Part shown: positions 53,965-64,000 of the stretch, in pieces
Layout of the letters: the number at the start of each line of letters is the position of its first letter
Position numbering within the stretch: the first letter of the stretch is position 1
From: Gammaproteobacteria bacterium
Lineage (GTDB): Bacteria; Pseudomonadota; Gammaproteobacteria; Arenicellales; UBA868
Reading direction: 5' to 3'
Length of the DNA: 64,000 nucleotides
Assembly (NCBI GenBank): GCA_022450155.1
Contig: JAKUQR010000010.1
Location: 1-64,000, forward strand
Program-made: the position numbers and the translations under genes
The notes under the pieces: generated by a model
The model's database searches: none
Seen by the model: the letters and a program-made list of their open reading frames with translations, nothing else
What the model was told of the DNA's origin: nothing

Positions 53965-54828
53965 TCAATTTGAAGTTGCTAGTTTGAACAATAAACCGTC
54001 GGGCTCGGCGTAGTGATCCAGAATTGAAAAATGGTTCGCGTTTTCAATGAGTGCTGATTGACTACCCTTTCCGAGGCCAGCTTGCATCATCGCAAAGTCA
54101 TGCGTTTGTCGGACCATTTCCAAACCTTCATGGGTACCGACAGCCAGAACCAGGTCGCCGGCGTAGTTTTCACTACAGGACAGTGGCGAAAACTCGTCCA
54201 CATCGCGTTGTGTCAGACCTATTTCCCTATTACGATCGATATAGACGACTGGCTGCAGGTCGTAGATTCCACTGATACCCAAAGTTCTGCTGATTATCGG
54301 TCGTTGGTCGTGAGAGTAGCGATCCCACTGGGTTGCGGCCAGAATTGCAACGATCTGAGCACCCGCGGAGTGGCCCGCTAAATTGATCTCTCCGCTGTCA
54401 ATCCCCCAGGTTTTCAATCGACTCACAAGATCCAGAACCATTTTGCGACACGAGTTAACAAGTTCAGTCATGGTCACATCTGGGCAAAGCGGATAATTTG
54501 CGCCAATAAACGTCCAGCCCTTGTCTACAAAAGCGGGGGCCATAAACTCAAAATTTGCCTTGTCTTGGGAATACCAAAACCCGCCATGGAAAAATATGTG
54601 TACCGGAAACTCTGACCCACCCGGAAAAACATCATAGGTCTCAAGACTATGGTCTCCGTAACAAACATCAAGTTTTGTCTCTAAGTCTGCCCGAGCACGG
54701 TCGCTGTCGCGCTTCCAGCTAATCGGATAGTCATCATAGTGTGGGATTCTGTGTTTTTGGTTATAAAGATTCTCCAGTTGATCCTTGGTAAACCCTCGAT
54801 AAGGCTTGTCTGTCATTGAATTTTCCAT
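53965..54828 (-). CDS. Alpha/beta-hydrolase, kynurenine-formamidase-like (paralogue 2)
   Basis: 287-residue hydrolase with HGGFW (81-85) and the nucleophile Ser154 in AGHSAGAQ, the Asp-containing NLA..strand before it, and His in ENANHFSILD near the end. It is the paralogue of the protein at 48058 and the same length. It is the first gene before the transporter operon on the minus strand, with 109 bases to the binding protein gene. Likely function: cleavage of a formamide, amide or ester of the imported compound. Confidence 0.83.
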   Translation of the reverse strand: MENSMTDKPYRGFTKDQLENLYNQKHRIPHYDDYPISWKRDSDRARADLETKLDVCYGDHSLETYDVFPGGSEFPVHIFFHGGFWYSQDKANFEFMAPAFVDKGWTFIGANYPLCPDVTMTELVNSCRKMVLDLVSRLKTWGIDSGEINLAGHSAGAQIVAILAATQWDRYSHDQRPIISRTLGISGIYDLQPVVYIDRNREIGLTQRDVDEFSPLSCSENYAGDLVLAVGTHEGLEMVRQTHDFAMMQAGLGKGSQSALIENANHFSILDHYAEPDGLLFKLATSN

Positions 54829-55012
54829 CTACCTGAACATTAAGTGTTTAGTGACACAATCGGGAGTGAGCAATCAAGGATACTACGGACTACATCCTAC
54901 GAGTACTCTCATAAACTCATAGATTGAAGCACAATTACTATGATCGGAACCAACAAATGCGATTAATAGGAGCTAATCAATATATCCTCAAAAATCGTTT
55001 TCACTGAATACT

Positions 55013-56026
55013 ATGATTCCTAAAGTATCACTTGCCCCAGATTACTCAGTCAGCCGCTTGATTGCCGGAGGCTGGCAGTTACAAAACCAAGGCGACAATG
55101 TGATCAATGACCTTTTGCGACTCAGTCGCTATGGGATTACCACTTATGAAACTTCAGATACCTATAAAAACGGACAAACTCTTCTAGGTAGATTTCTTGC
55201 CAGAGCTAAACAATCACTCTCCAGCGAGATATTTTCAACGCTTCAAATTCATACCCGATATACAGCACCGATTACAGGTTCTGTCCCAGGTAAAGCCACA
55301 ATTGTCGATACTGTTGATCGCTCATTGAGAGAATTGAATGTCACTCGACTGGACCTGTTACAACTCCAATGGTGGAACATCGAAGTGCCTGGCTTCGAGG
55401 AAACGCTATCGGTAATTGGTGATCTTCGCAAGGCTGGAAAAATTCATCACATCGGCACTACAAACTTCGGCGTCTATCTTCTGGACCGAGCAAGATCAAC
55501 TAATGTTCCTCTAACAACAAACCAGGTTCACTACTCAATTCTAGATCGCCGAGCAGAAAATCAACTTGCCAACTATGCAAAGCAGTATGGAATAACTTTA
55601 CTAACCTACGGTGCACTGGCGGGCGGATTTCTTGCTCGGAAGTGGTTCGGTGCTCATGACCCTTTAGTCGTTCCTTCAAACGCTATCAGGTTTAGTCGGG
55701 AATATCGGTGCATCATCGATATGGTGGGTGGGTGGAATTCCTTCCAGACTCTGTTAGGTGTCCTAAATACCATCGCGTCTAAACAAAATTGCTCACTCTC
55801 AGCGGTAGCTCTGAGATGGGTGCTACAAATGGGACTTCCAAGTGCGGTTCTAGTCGGCTTATCTACCTCGCAACGACTAACAGATCTTCTGTCGGCATTT
55901 AAGATTAATCTTTCGCCAACCGACCTCGTCTCCATTCAAGAAACAGTAGGTCGTTCGAACGAAGACGTGGGCCAACTCGAGCGCGATACTGAGTCTTCAC
56001 TATTTGCAGCGATACATTCAAACTAG
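55013..56026 (+). CDS. Aldo/keto-reductase-fold protein with altered catalytic tetrad
   Basis: 337-residue AKR barrel. In the place of the Asp-Tyr-Lys-His tetrad it has Glu46, Tyr51, Arg82 and Gln119 (YETSDTY, IHTRY, LLQLQWW), so three of four positions are replaced. Other barrel features are kept, including GAGGIxxxK-type residues such as YGALAGGFLARKW. Reduced or different catalysis is likely; it may act as a lyase-like, racemase-like or binding protein. It diverges from the hydrolase and the other AKR converges on it. Confidence 0.87.
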   Translation: MIPKVSLAPDYSVSRLIAGGWQLQNQGDNVINDLLRLSRYGITTYETSDTYKNGQTLLGRFLARAKQSLSSEIFSTLQIHTRYTAPITGSVPGKATIVDTVDRSLRELNVTRLDLLQLQWWNIEVPGFEETLSVIGDLRKAGKIHHIGTTNFGVYLLDRARSTNVPLTTNQVHYSILDRRAENQLANYAKQYGITLLTYGALAGGFLARKWFGAHDPLVVPSNAIRFSREYRCIIDMVGGWNSFQTLLGVLNTIASKQNCSLSAVALRWVLQMGLPSAVLVGLSTSQRLTDLLSAFKINLSPTDLVSIQETVGRSNEDVGQLERDTESSLFAAIHSN

Positions 56027-56059
56027 ATTGAATCTCGGACTCAGACTCATCAGAATTAA

Positions 56060-57100
56060 CTAAGTTAACTGATTCTGGTTATAGCGCATTATTTGTCCAT
56101 GGCGCCCAGTCTTATCTCGCTCGAGATCATAGCAATCACCCACTGGCCCCGACCGTTCCTTTAGTGCTGAATCTAGTAGATCATTGTCGCCAGGCGTCAG
56201 CGAGAATCCAAATACCCGAAGGTTCTCTGTGATGTGAAGTGTGGACGTCGCGCCAACAATCGCAGCTGCGACTCCCGGTTTATCCAGAACCCAGCGCAAC
56301 GCCACAACTGGAACAGTAACCTCATACTTATCCGCTACAGTTTTTAAGCACCTGAGCAGTTGTTGAAAGGTGTCCCACCCGCCGAAGTCTTCGATAATTA
56401 GTTTGTACTTCGTTAGGGACCTATTTGGGAAAGGCTCTAGAGGCTCGGATTTCCCAATCCAATCAGAAGAAATAAATCCACCAGCCAAAGTTCCGTAACA
56501 CAGCTGACTAATGTTGTTCTCCAAGCTACAAGGAATGAATGACTGTTCCGGACGAACGTCTATAAGCGAGTATTGCGGCTGGTTAGTAACTATTGGAACA
56601 TTGGCTTCCAGCAATGTGCGCAGATGTGAGGTATTAAAGTTCGTAGCTCCGATCCTCGCAATTTTTCCAGCTTCTCTCAGTTCATTGAGTACAAGTGCCG
56701 TCTCAACGAAACCAGGCGTTTTGTCCGGGTCCCACCAGTAATATTGAACCAGGTCAAGTTGCTCGACCCGTAATCTCTTGAGTGAACGATCAATAATGCT
56801 TTCTACATATTGACGATCAACTGTAGCCAAACGGTCATAATCGGGTACGATCTTTGTGTGTATCTGTACGGATTTTGCCAGTTCTGGATAGGTGGTTCGA
56901 AATTTCCCTATGAGTTCTTCTACTCCCGTATAGTGATCTGCACAATCGAAAGTTGTAATTCCATGCTCAACAAATGTAGCCATATCTTTAATTGCTTGTG
57001 CTGGATCTACAGTGCCATGTCCACCCGCAAGATGCCAACCGCCCTTGATAAGTCGTGAGATCGAGTATCCCTTTGTCAATTCAATACGTTCAACGTTCAT
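56060..57100 (-). CDS. Aldo/keto reductase with Tyr in place of tetrad His
   Basis: 346-residue AKR with Asp52 and Tyr57 (TTFDCADHY), Lys83 (IHTKIVPDY) and Tyr121 in LVQYYWWD, where His is usual. It has an LCYGTLAGGFISSDW strand near residue 215 and a NADP-type GATSTLHITENL loop. His-to-Tyr or His-to-other changes occur in some AKRs, for example steroid 5-beta reductase with Glu. Its start ATG overlaps the TIGR04076-like gene stop by 4 bases (ATGA). Converges on the AKR at 55013. Confidence 0.88.
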   Translation of the reverse strand: MNVERIELTKGYSISRLIKGGWHLAGGHGTVDPAQAIKDMATFVEHGITTFDCADHYTGVEELIGKFRTTYPELAKSVQIHTKIVPDYDRLATVDRQYVESIIDRSLKRLRVEQLDLVQYYWWDPDKTPGFVETALVLNELREAGKIARIGATNFNTSHLRTLLEANVPIVTNQPQYSLIDVRPEQSFIPCSLENNISQLCYGTLAGGFISSDWIGKSEPLEPFPNRSLTKYKLIIEDFGGWDTFQQLLRCLKTVADKYEVTVPVVALRWVLDKPGVAAAIVGATSTLHITENLRVFGFSLTPGDNDLLDSALKERSGPVGDCYDLERDKTGRHGQIMRYNQNQLT

Positions 57101-57444
57101 TTAGACTTATTCCTAGGAAGTGGGTTGGCCGTGGTTTCGGAATGTGAAAATGTTCGCCGATTTAGTCTATTGATCTTAAATTTAGAACCACAATTTGGGT
57201 CAGGACAAGCAATAAGATTGTCTGTTGACATCCAATCGTTGGGATCAGTTTCTCTCTGTTTAGCAGGAAGAAGTGGCAAGAGAGCTGCCAAAGTATAAAT
57301 TGACCATGTTTGTGATTCTGGGAATTCTAGATGTTCCCCTCTCAAATAGAAGCAATCCCCAGCTTTAGCGCCACACCAACAAGGCCTGTCTCCCTCAAGC
57401 CACTCGATCTTTAAATCATAAAGTGAAAAAGTATCGTCAATCAC
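57097..57444 (-). CDS. TIGR04076-like small protein
   Basis: 115-residue protein resembling the TIGR04076 family: LKIEWLEGDRPC, GDCFYLRGEHLEFPE, and the IYTLAALLPLLPAKQRE helix. Cysteines at CWC..GDC and CPDPNCGSKF could bind a metal. AGGAG precedes GTG 57444. It is coupled with the AKR downstream. I know no established function; family members often accompany aldo/keto reductases and alpha/beta-hydrolases in anaerobes and catabolic operons, which fits here. Confidence 0.7.
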   Translation of the reverse strand: MIDDTFSLYDLKIEWLEGDRPCWCGAKAGDCFYLRGEHLEFPESQTWSIYTLAALLPLLPAKQRETDPNDWMSTDNLIACPDPNCGSKFKINRLNRRTFSHSETTANPLPRNKSK

Positions 57445-57630
57445 AGATATCTCCTGTTGGAATGGAACAGCGATTTGAATCCGACATGAGAGGCCGAGTT
57501 AACACCCAAAACTCCCGACTGATTTAATGAGTCGTTCGCGCCATTCTATCCCAAGAGAGATTTCAAAATTGTTCACCGATCAATTCAAAAAGTACACTAG
57601 TCCTCTCAGATCTTACTGGTGGAAATACTG

Positions 57631-58236
57631 ATGGCATTACGCACTGAAAACACTGCACTGATTGTCATCGATATGACAAATGGGTGGTGCTCATCTGAAG
57701 GACACATGGCAAAACTTGGTTTTGACACAACAATGTGTCGTGACACTGTGGACAAATGCAGATCACTGATCATGTACGCACACCAAAGTAATGTGCAAGT
57801 GATATTTACACAACATATCTATCGAGAGGATTACTCCGATGGGGGTTTCATCGTTGATGAAATAATGCCCGAATTGAAATCAGTTAAACCAGCTTCTGCT
57901 AACGCATGGAGTAATCAAATCGTTACCCAACTAAGGCCTCTACAACAAGACATAGTCATCAAGAAAAATAGATACAGCGCATTTTTTTCTAAGGATTTCA
58001 CAAACCATCTTAAGCGACTCTCCATCACTGACTTGGTACTATGCGGTGTCACAACCAGTATGTGTGTCGAAAGTACAGCACGGGACGCAGCTCAAAGAGA
58101 TTACCGAACTTTCGTGGTTAAAGATGCAACAGCCGATATCGAAACTATTCGATACGAACAAGCACTAATCAACTTGGAATTTGGTTTTGCCCGCTTGATA
58201 TCGGTTTCCGACGCTAAGGACAAATGGAGCGGGTAA
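57631..58236 (+). CDS. Isochorismatase-like cysteine hydrolase
   Basis: 201-residue protein of the isochorismatase-like hydrolase family. The Asp-Lys-Cys triad is visible: Asp14 in IVIDMTNG, Lys111 or Lys112 in IKKNRYSAF, and Cys145 in LCGVTTSMCVESTARDA. Members hydrolyse small amides, such as nicotinamide, N-carbamoylsarcosine, maleamate or ureidoacrylate. ATG 57631 has a GGTGG site at good spacing; GTG 57619 is possible. It closes the AT-rich block and may release ammonia from the degraded compound. Confidence 0.87.
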   Translation: MALRTENTALIVIDMTNGWCSSEGHMAKLGFDTTMCRDTVDKCRSLIMYAHQSNVQVIFTQHIYREDYSDGGFIVDEIMPELKSVKPASANAWSNQIVTQLRPLQQDIVIKKNRYSAFFSKDFTNHLKRLSITDLVLCGVTTSMCVESTARDAAQRDYRTFVVKDATADIETIRYEQALINLEFGFARLISVSDAKDKWSG

Positions 58237-58258
58237 CTAGTTTGTGTAGATCCAGCCG

Positions 58259-59179
58259 TTAAGCATCGTATCCTTTAAAGGCGTCCTCTAACAAAGAGTC
58301 AAACTGTAACCGAGCACACCAGCCGAGTTCCCGTTCGGCCAGAGCGGTACTGAACATCGACGCATTGGGTTCAGCACGATAACGATCTGGATCCCGCACG
58401 ATGCTGGCCGGAATGCCCATCGCCTGTGCCCGCTCCAACGTGGGTAGGGGACTCATGGACCATGGTGCAACAGCAAAGTACAACTGCCAGGATGATGACA
58501 GGTCAGCCCTTACTGCGGCAACAAAACCGTCTGCAGCATCCTCCGGCGCTATAAACGAGCGAGTCGCCGTCAATGGCTCGTTCAGCGCATGGTTATCCTG
58601 GGGCAGATCACAGAGCCACTCGACACCGTCCTGCCCTGCCAGCGCCCGGGCGGTTGCGATCACCACATCTGGAAAAACGACAAACGCCGGTCTCAGGCAC
58701 ACTACCTCGATACGGCCTCGACGGGCAAAACAGCGTCCCACGGTCTCAGCCACCTGTTTGCTCAAACCATAAGCCTGCCGTGGACGACACGGATGATTTT
58801 CATCAATCGGTAGATAGTCCGGTGGGGTGTCGTCACCGATTCCCAGGGCAGCAACGCTGGAGCACAAAACCACACGCTGAACACCGGTCTCCTCGGCCGT
58901 TTCCAGCACATTCCAGGTGCCTTGCACATTGATCTCAAAAAACGCTTGCTCCGTCGCTGGCACTGCTGCGTCGAGCGCCGCCAGATGGATCACCATATCT
59001 CGATCGACCATCGCGGCCTGCAAACTGGTACGATCCAGGATATCCGCCTGAACCTGATCAATGTCGCTCCCCCAACCCACCTTGTCGAAGTTGCGTACAT
59101 CAAAACCCTGGGCCACAAGCGCCGTGTGCACATAACGGCCCAGACGCCCACTTCCTCCAGTGAGGAGAACGCGATTCAT
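58259..59179 (-). CDS. NAD-dependent epimerase/dehydratase
   Basis: 306-residue extended SDR. It has LTGGSGRLGRYVHTAL (cofactor loop), the DMVIHLAALDA strand, CSSVAALG and YGLSKQVAE (YxxxK). ATG 59179 overlaps the stop of the Rieske oxygenase gene by 4 bases, so it is coupled to it. It may oxidise or epimerise the product of the oxygenase or a nucleotide sugar; the substrate is not evident. Composition returns here to that of the left part of the window. Confidence 0.9.
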   Translation of the reverse strand: MNRVLLTGGSGRLGRYVHTALVAQGFDVRNFDKVGWGSDIDQVQADILDRTSLQAAMVDRDMVIHLAALDAAVPATEQAFFEINVQGTWNVLETAEETGVQRVVLCSSVAALGIGDDTPPDYLPIDENHPCRPRQAYGLSKQVAETVGRCFARRGRIEVVCLRPAFVVFPDVVIATARALAGQDGVEWLCDLPQDNHALNEPLTATRSFIAPEDAADGFVAAVRADLSSSWQLYFAVAPWSMSPLPTLERAQAMGIPASIVRDPDRYRAEPNASMFSTALAERELGWCARLQFDSLLEDAFKGYDA

Positions 59180-60285
59180 GCCTGATCGAACAGCGCTCTA
59201 GCGACCCTTGACCGGAATGCAGCCGTACCCTGCTCCCATACCGGCGACATGTCTGCGGTACGGGATGCTGTTGGTGAATGGGCCGCAGCCTGTAGGTCCG
59301 CAAGCACTTCAATATCCTGATTCATAATCTCGCACCAGGCCTCGGCCGTGCGTTGGCGCTCATCGACCAGTTTCGGATCGGTTGCATCTTGATCAATAAA
59401 ATAGAAGTTTAGGTGCTCGGTACAGCGAGCCGGACCATCAGGCTCTACCGCAACCAGCATCATGTGGCGTGGCTGCAGTTCGATCAAGGTATTCGGGTAC
59501 AACGCAAGGATATCCTGGGAGATCTTTTGGGCATCGGATAACCGGTCAAATTGACGCAAGTGCTGACCCGATGATTTTGGCTTGTCCGCCGCGCCGGTGG
59601 TGTAGCAGATGCCGAAAACCGTGTCATCGATGTTGACGTCTGTAAAACGCCGAGCTGCGGCAACATCGCCGAGCTGCGGGTGGACCATGGGCAAGTGATA
59701 AGTATCCAGGAAATTCTCGATCACAAACTTCCAGTTGGCATCCACTGTCAGGGTTCGCTGCTCGCCTAAACCGAAACGGGATAAATCATAGTTTTCCCAG
59801 CGCGAGATCAGCGGCGCCACAAAATCTTCGAACTCAGGTGCTTTGCCGTCAATGTTCACGAATACCTGGTCCAGCCAGACCGCAACGCGGACGGGTTCCA
59901 GGCCATAGTGCTGTGGGTCAAATTCAGCCGGTGCGCTGCGATCGCCGGTCTTCCAGTGTGGCGTGCCGCGTAACGCCCCGTCCATCCCATAGGCCCAGCC
60001 GTGATATTTGCAATGCAGAAGTATTTTCCCCTGGCACGGTGCTCGCAGCACTCGCGCACCACGATGACGACAGACATTGTGGAATCCTCGAATACTCCCG
60101 TCTTCATCCCGCAGCAGAATCAACGGAAGACCAGCCACCGTCACGGGAATCGCATCGCCCCGACCGGCCATCCGGCTGGCGCTTCCGGTATTGACCCAGG
60201 TACGGGCAAACAGGACATCATTCTCCTGTTCATAAAGCTTAGGATCATGGTACGCCGCTGTTAACTGTTCTTGCCGTGACCTCAC
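59176..60285 (-). CDS. Rieske non-heme iron oxygenase, alpha subunit
   Basis: 369-residue oxygenase. The Rieske [2Fe-2S] ligands are in CRHRGARVL and CKYHGWAYG (about residues 67-92). The mononuclear iron site is in ENFLDTYHLPMVHP near residues 195-210. Its form is closest to single-subunit groups such as choline, carnitine or betaine demethylases. No reductase gene is adjacent, so electrons may come from elsewhere. It precedes the C26 hydrolase gene region by same-strand orientation and is coupled to the epimerase. Confidence 0.9.
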   Translation of the reverse strand: MRSRQEQLTAAYHDPKLYEQENDVLFARTWVNTGSASRMAGRGDAIPVTVAGLPLILLRDEDGSIRGFHNVCRHRGARVLRAPCQGKILLHCKYHGWAYGMDGALRGTPHWKTGDRSAPAEFDPQHYGLEPVRVAVWLDQVFVNIDGKAPEFEDFVAPLISRWENYDLSRFGLGEQRTLTVDANWKFVIENFLDTYHLPMVHPQLGDVAAARRFTDVNIDDTVFGICYTTGAADKPKSSGQHLRQFDRLSDAQKISQDILALYPNTLIELQPRHMMLVAVEPDGPARCTEHLNFYFIDQDATDPKLVDERQRTAEAWCEIMNQDIEVLADLQAAAHSPTASRTADMSPVWEQGTAAFRSRVARALFDQA

Positions 60286-60306
60286 CCGAATCTCTACCAG
60301 TGTCGC

Positions 60307-61098
60307 TCAGGCCGGTATCCGATTTACCGACGACTCACGAATACGCGCCCGTGCACGAGTCGCGTCACCAAAGGCTTCGAACAGTCGGCGCGACAGCGTA
60401 TGGTTATTGGGTTCCCATTCCGCATGCCACTGTACACCCACGGTGAAAGTGGCATCGTCCTTCAGACGTATCCCTTCAATCAGGCCATCTTCGGACTCAG
60501 CTTCAACCGCAAACACGTCAGCCAGCCGATCGATTCCCTGTCCATGCAGTGAATTGACTCGAATATCAGACTCGCCGGCGATCCGGGCCAGGCTACCACT
60601 CAACCTTACCTGATGGCGCAGCTGGAAAACTTCCTCAATCGTGATGTCTTTGTTGCGCGGCATACGGTGATCGTCTTTCCCCTCGACCAGATGGACCCGG
60701 TAGTACAAGGACCCCCCCATCGCAACATTCATCTCCTGAATCCCCCGGCACATACCGAAAATCGGTACGCCTTTGTCGATGCAGCTTCTGACCAGCTGCA
60801 ATATGGTGTCGTCCCGGCCCGGATCTATGGGCTCATCGTCGGGAAAAGGGTCTCCTGCAAAATGGTGTGGTTCGACATTGGCACGGCCACCCGGCAAAAC
60901 CAGCCCGTCAATGCGCTCGGCTAGGCGGTCTGAATCATAGTGATCCTTGATGCCAGGCAACAGAAAAGGCTCGCACTTCGCAAATTGTGAGACTGACCGC
61001 ACAACCGCCTGGCCGGTACCGTGCGCGGCATAGCGGCCGTTGGCCACTTCCACCAGGCTGGCGGCAATACAGACTAAAGGTTCAATATTGTGAGTCAT
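60307..61098 (-). CDS. Gamma-glutamyl-gamma-aminobutyrate hydrolase-like (peptidase C26)
   Basis: 263-residue class I glutamine-amidotransferase-fold hydrolase of the PuuD type. The nucleophile is in FGMCRGIQEMNVAMGG and the base His in GVQWHAEWEP. PuuD cleaves gamma-glutamyl-GABA to GABA and glutamate in putrescine catabolism. No puuA, puuB or puuC is adjacent, so a different gamma-glutamyl amine is possible. It lies 21 bases upstream of the Rieske oxygenase on the same strand and may share its transcript. Confidence 0.88.
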   Translation of the reverse strand: MTHNIEPLVCIAASLVEVANGRYAAHGTGQAVVRSVSQFAKCEPFLLPGIKDHYDSDRLAERIDGLVLPGGRANVEPHHFAGDPFPDDEPIDPGRDDTILQLVRSCIDKGVPIFGMCRGIQEMNVAMGGSLYYRVHLVEGKDDHRMPRNKDITIEEVFQLRHQVRLSGSLARIAGESDIRVNSLHGQGIDRLADVFAVEAESEDGLIEGIRLKDDATFTVGVQWHAEWEPNNHTLSRRLFEAFGDATRARARIRESSVNRIPA

Positions 61099-61233
61099 GC
61101 ATTAAAGACATCAATTCAAGCGATCCACTGTAGCCCGCATTAATGCATCTAAACATAACATGTAGAACCTGACACTGCCTCTCCAACACCGTAGAGGTCC
61201 GAATTTAGACCCTGGTGGACAGCTCGGTAAAGG

Positions 61234-61818
61234 TCAGCTTTGCAGATCGCGGACAAGTGCTGTCCGCGTGCTAGATGAAACCTGTACGTCATAGCCGTAA
61301 GCCGGATGATCAATCCCGATGATGAGTGTTTCCTCGGATCCTAGCGCACCGATCATCTGCCCGGTGAGTTCGAATCGAACAAAATGCACCGATGAGGTTT
61401 TGTCGGCAGTCTCCCGAACGAGATCCTCGTTCGCGATTGGTGTAACGCGACTCAGATCCCCGACCGCAAGCCACAAGGCTGTTTCGATCCCGATCAACCG
61501 CTGCAATGCCGTGCGCCGCTCCTCGACGTCGGGAAATTCGATCATCATGGTTGCCTTGAGGTTACTGCCATCAGGAATCAAAGGGTTATAGGCATCGAGT
61601 TCTTGCTGGATCTTGTCCGCCTCACAGATGCGTTCCAGTCGCAGCATCTCCTGGATCTGGTACTGCATGGTCAGAGCGTCTTCAAAATAGAGGGTCACGT
61701 TGGGACCGACGGCCACGCGCCGATTATTCTTGTGCGCCATTACCCGTGCACGAAAATCCTCGCGGTCATTCGCGTACTGTTCCAGAGTCATAAGACTCGC
61801 TCGTGTCAGTTTGTCCAC
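61234..61818 (-). CDS. DUF3501 family protein
   Basis: 194-residue protein matching DUF3501: it begins with LTRASLMTLEQYANDREDFR, then VGPNVTLYFED, MLRLERI and a C-terminal GIDHPAY segment. Genes of this family stand next to GlpC-like iron-sulfur oxidoreductase and rubrerythrin genes. GTG 61818 begins 13 bases after the stop of such a gene's 3' end, which is truncated here. Function is unknown; a role in oxidative stress or redox processing is inferred from its usual partners. Confidence 0.85.
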   Translation of the reverse strand: MDKLTRASLMTLEQYANDREDFRARVMAHKNNRRVAVGPNVTLYFEDALTMQYQIQEMLRLERICEADKIQQELDAYNPLIPDGSNLKATMMIEFPDVEERRTALQRLIGIETALWLAVGDLSRVTPIANEDLVRETADKTSSVHFVRFELTGQMIGALGSEETLIIGIDHPAYGYDVQVSSSTRTALVRDLQS

Positions 61819-61831
61819 AACCCAAACCTGT

Positions 61832-61945
61832 TTATATACCGTAAGCCTTGCGCAACAGAGCTATAGGGTGGACAGCCTGGGTTCCATCACCGACACCGTT
61901 CGCAAGGTGCTGACCTGCGATCGGGCAATCACTGCCGTAGTGGTC
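61832..61945 (-). pseudogene. 3' remnant of a GlpC-like (Fe-S)-binding oxidoreductase
   Basis: The minus strand reads DHYGSDCPIAGQHLANGV...AVHPIALLRKAYGI and stops at 61832. This matches the C-terminus of the GlpC/HdrD-like CCG-domain iron-sulfur proteins that precede DUF3501. Upstream of about 61945 the similarity ends abruptly at what looks like transposase sequence, so at least 90 percent of the gene is missing. Confidence 0.65.
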
Positions 61946-62059
61946 CGGCACGCCCGGTACGTGACTTTCCAGATGGCGGAGGTGGCGGTGCCGAAGGCGC
62001 TGTTCGAGCAGATTCTCGCACAGATTGCCCGGCTCACGCCGTCGTGCGACACGGGATAG
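61940..62059 (+). mobile_element. 3' end of an IS1380-type transposase
   Basis: The plus strand encodes VVRHARYVTFQMAEVAV followed by PKALFEQILAQIARL and a stop at 62057-62059. This closely matches my recollection of the C-terminus of IS1380-family transposases. The 5' part of the element is not present; the sequence switches to the iron-sulfur gene at about 61940. I could not recognise a terminal inverted repeat in 62060-62310. Confidence 0.6.

Positions 62060-64000
<1,941 letters not shown>

Larger units (their letters stand above)
46430..58250. other. AT-rich accessory block, likely a transferred catabolic island
   Basis: Between the dehalogenase-like gene and the NAD-dependent epimerase gene the DNA becomes visibly AT-richer, with codons such as aaa, att and gaa common. 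Flanks use GC-ending codons. All genes inside fit uptake and breakdown of one organic compound. No integrase, tRNA, insertion sequence or long flanking direct repeat was found at either edge, so the mode of entry is unknown. Edges are placed by eye to within about 200 bases. Confidence 0.6.

Noticed and set aside
61603-61866. Small plus-strand frame opposite DUF3501
   Set aside because: Antisense to a recognised family protein, with no similarity of its own.

Overview
The window looks like chromosomal DNA of a Pseudomonadota bacterium, probably a free-living marine or environmental alpha- or gammaproteobacterium. It carries GluQ, a CysG/CobA-type methyltransferase, a LysR regulator, a Lon-like domain protein, Liv-type ABC uptake genes and many amino-acid, amide and aromatic catabolism enzymes. 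The exact lineage cannot be fixed by eye. Coding density is high, and several operons have ATGA stop/start overlaps. I saw no tRNA, rRNA, CRISPR array or prophage.

Layout. 1-6300 is mostly housekeeping: tail of a uroporphyrinogen methyltransferase, Rieske ferredoxin, Lon-like domain protein, GGCT-like protein, gluQ, phosphate acyltransferase, pirin and an EamA permease. 6365-24900 holds small catabolic units: an amidinotransferase; a hydratase/amidase pair; cfa; a nitrogen unit (RidA, Asp/Glu-racemase-like protein, class I amidotransferase, diaminopropionate ammonia-lyase, M24 hydrolase); tandem SDRs; a lipid kinase; an arginase-family protein lacking a metal histidine; a haloalkane dehalogenase; a sulfatase; and an aldolase-dehydrogenase with an LsrF-type enzyme. 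24992-37753 has an M81 protein, an acyl-CoA synthetase/PaaK-like/MetE-like operon, an HpcH aldolase, a class III aminotransferase, and an operon with a two-component flavin monooxygenase (HpaB/HpaC types), RidA, DUF1028 and an ArgE-like deacetylase. A LysR gene diverges from that operon. 38798-46416 has a monoamine-oxidase-like protein, an MFS exporter, a frameshifted cupin, a D-aminoacylase, a desaturase, a flavin reductase and a fluoroacetate-dehalogenase-like hydrolase.

From about 46430 to 58250 the DNA becomes clearly AT-richer. This block looks like an imported catabolic island. It has an aldo/keto reductase fused to a Rid domain, two further aldo/keto reductases with altered catalytic tetrads, two kynurenine-formamidase-like hydrolases, a complete Liv-type ABC importer, a TIGR04076-like protein and an isochorismatase-like amidohydrolase. 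It is the best candidate here for an undescribed uptake-and-degradation system.

58259-61818 returns to the earlier composition (epimerase, Rieske oxygenase, C26 glutamine hydrolase, DUF3501). At about 61940 a GlpC-like iron-sulfur gene is cut off and joined to what looks like the 3' end of an IS1380-type transposase. Beyond it is a GC-rich katG that runs off the window. This is either an insertion-mediated rearrangement or an assembly join.
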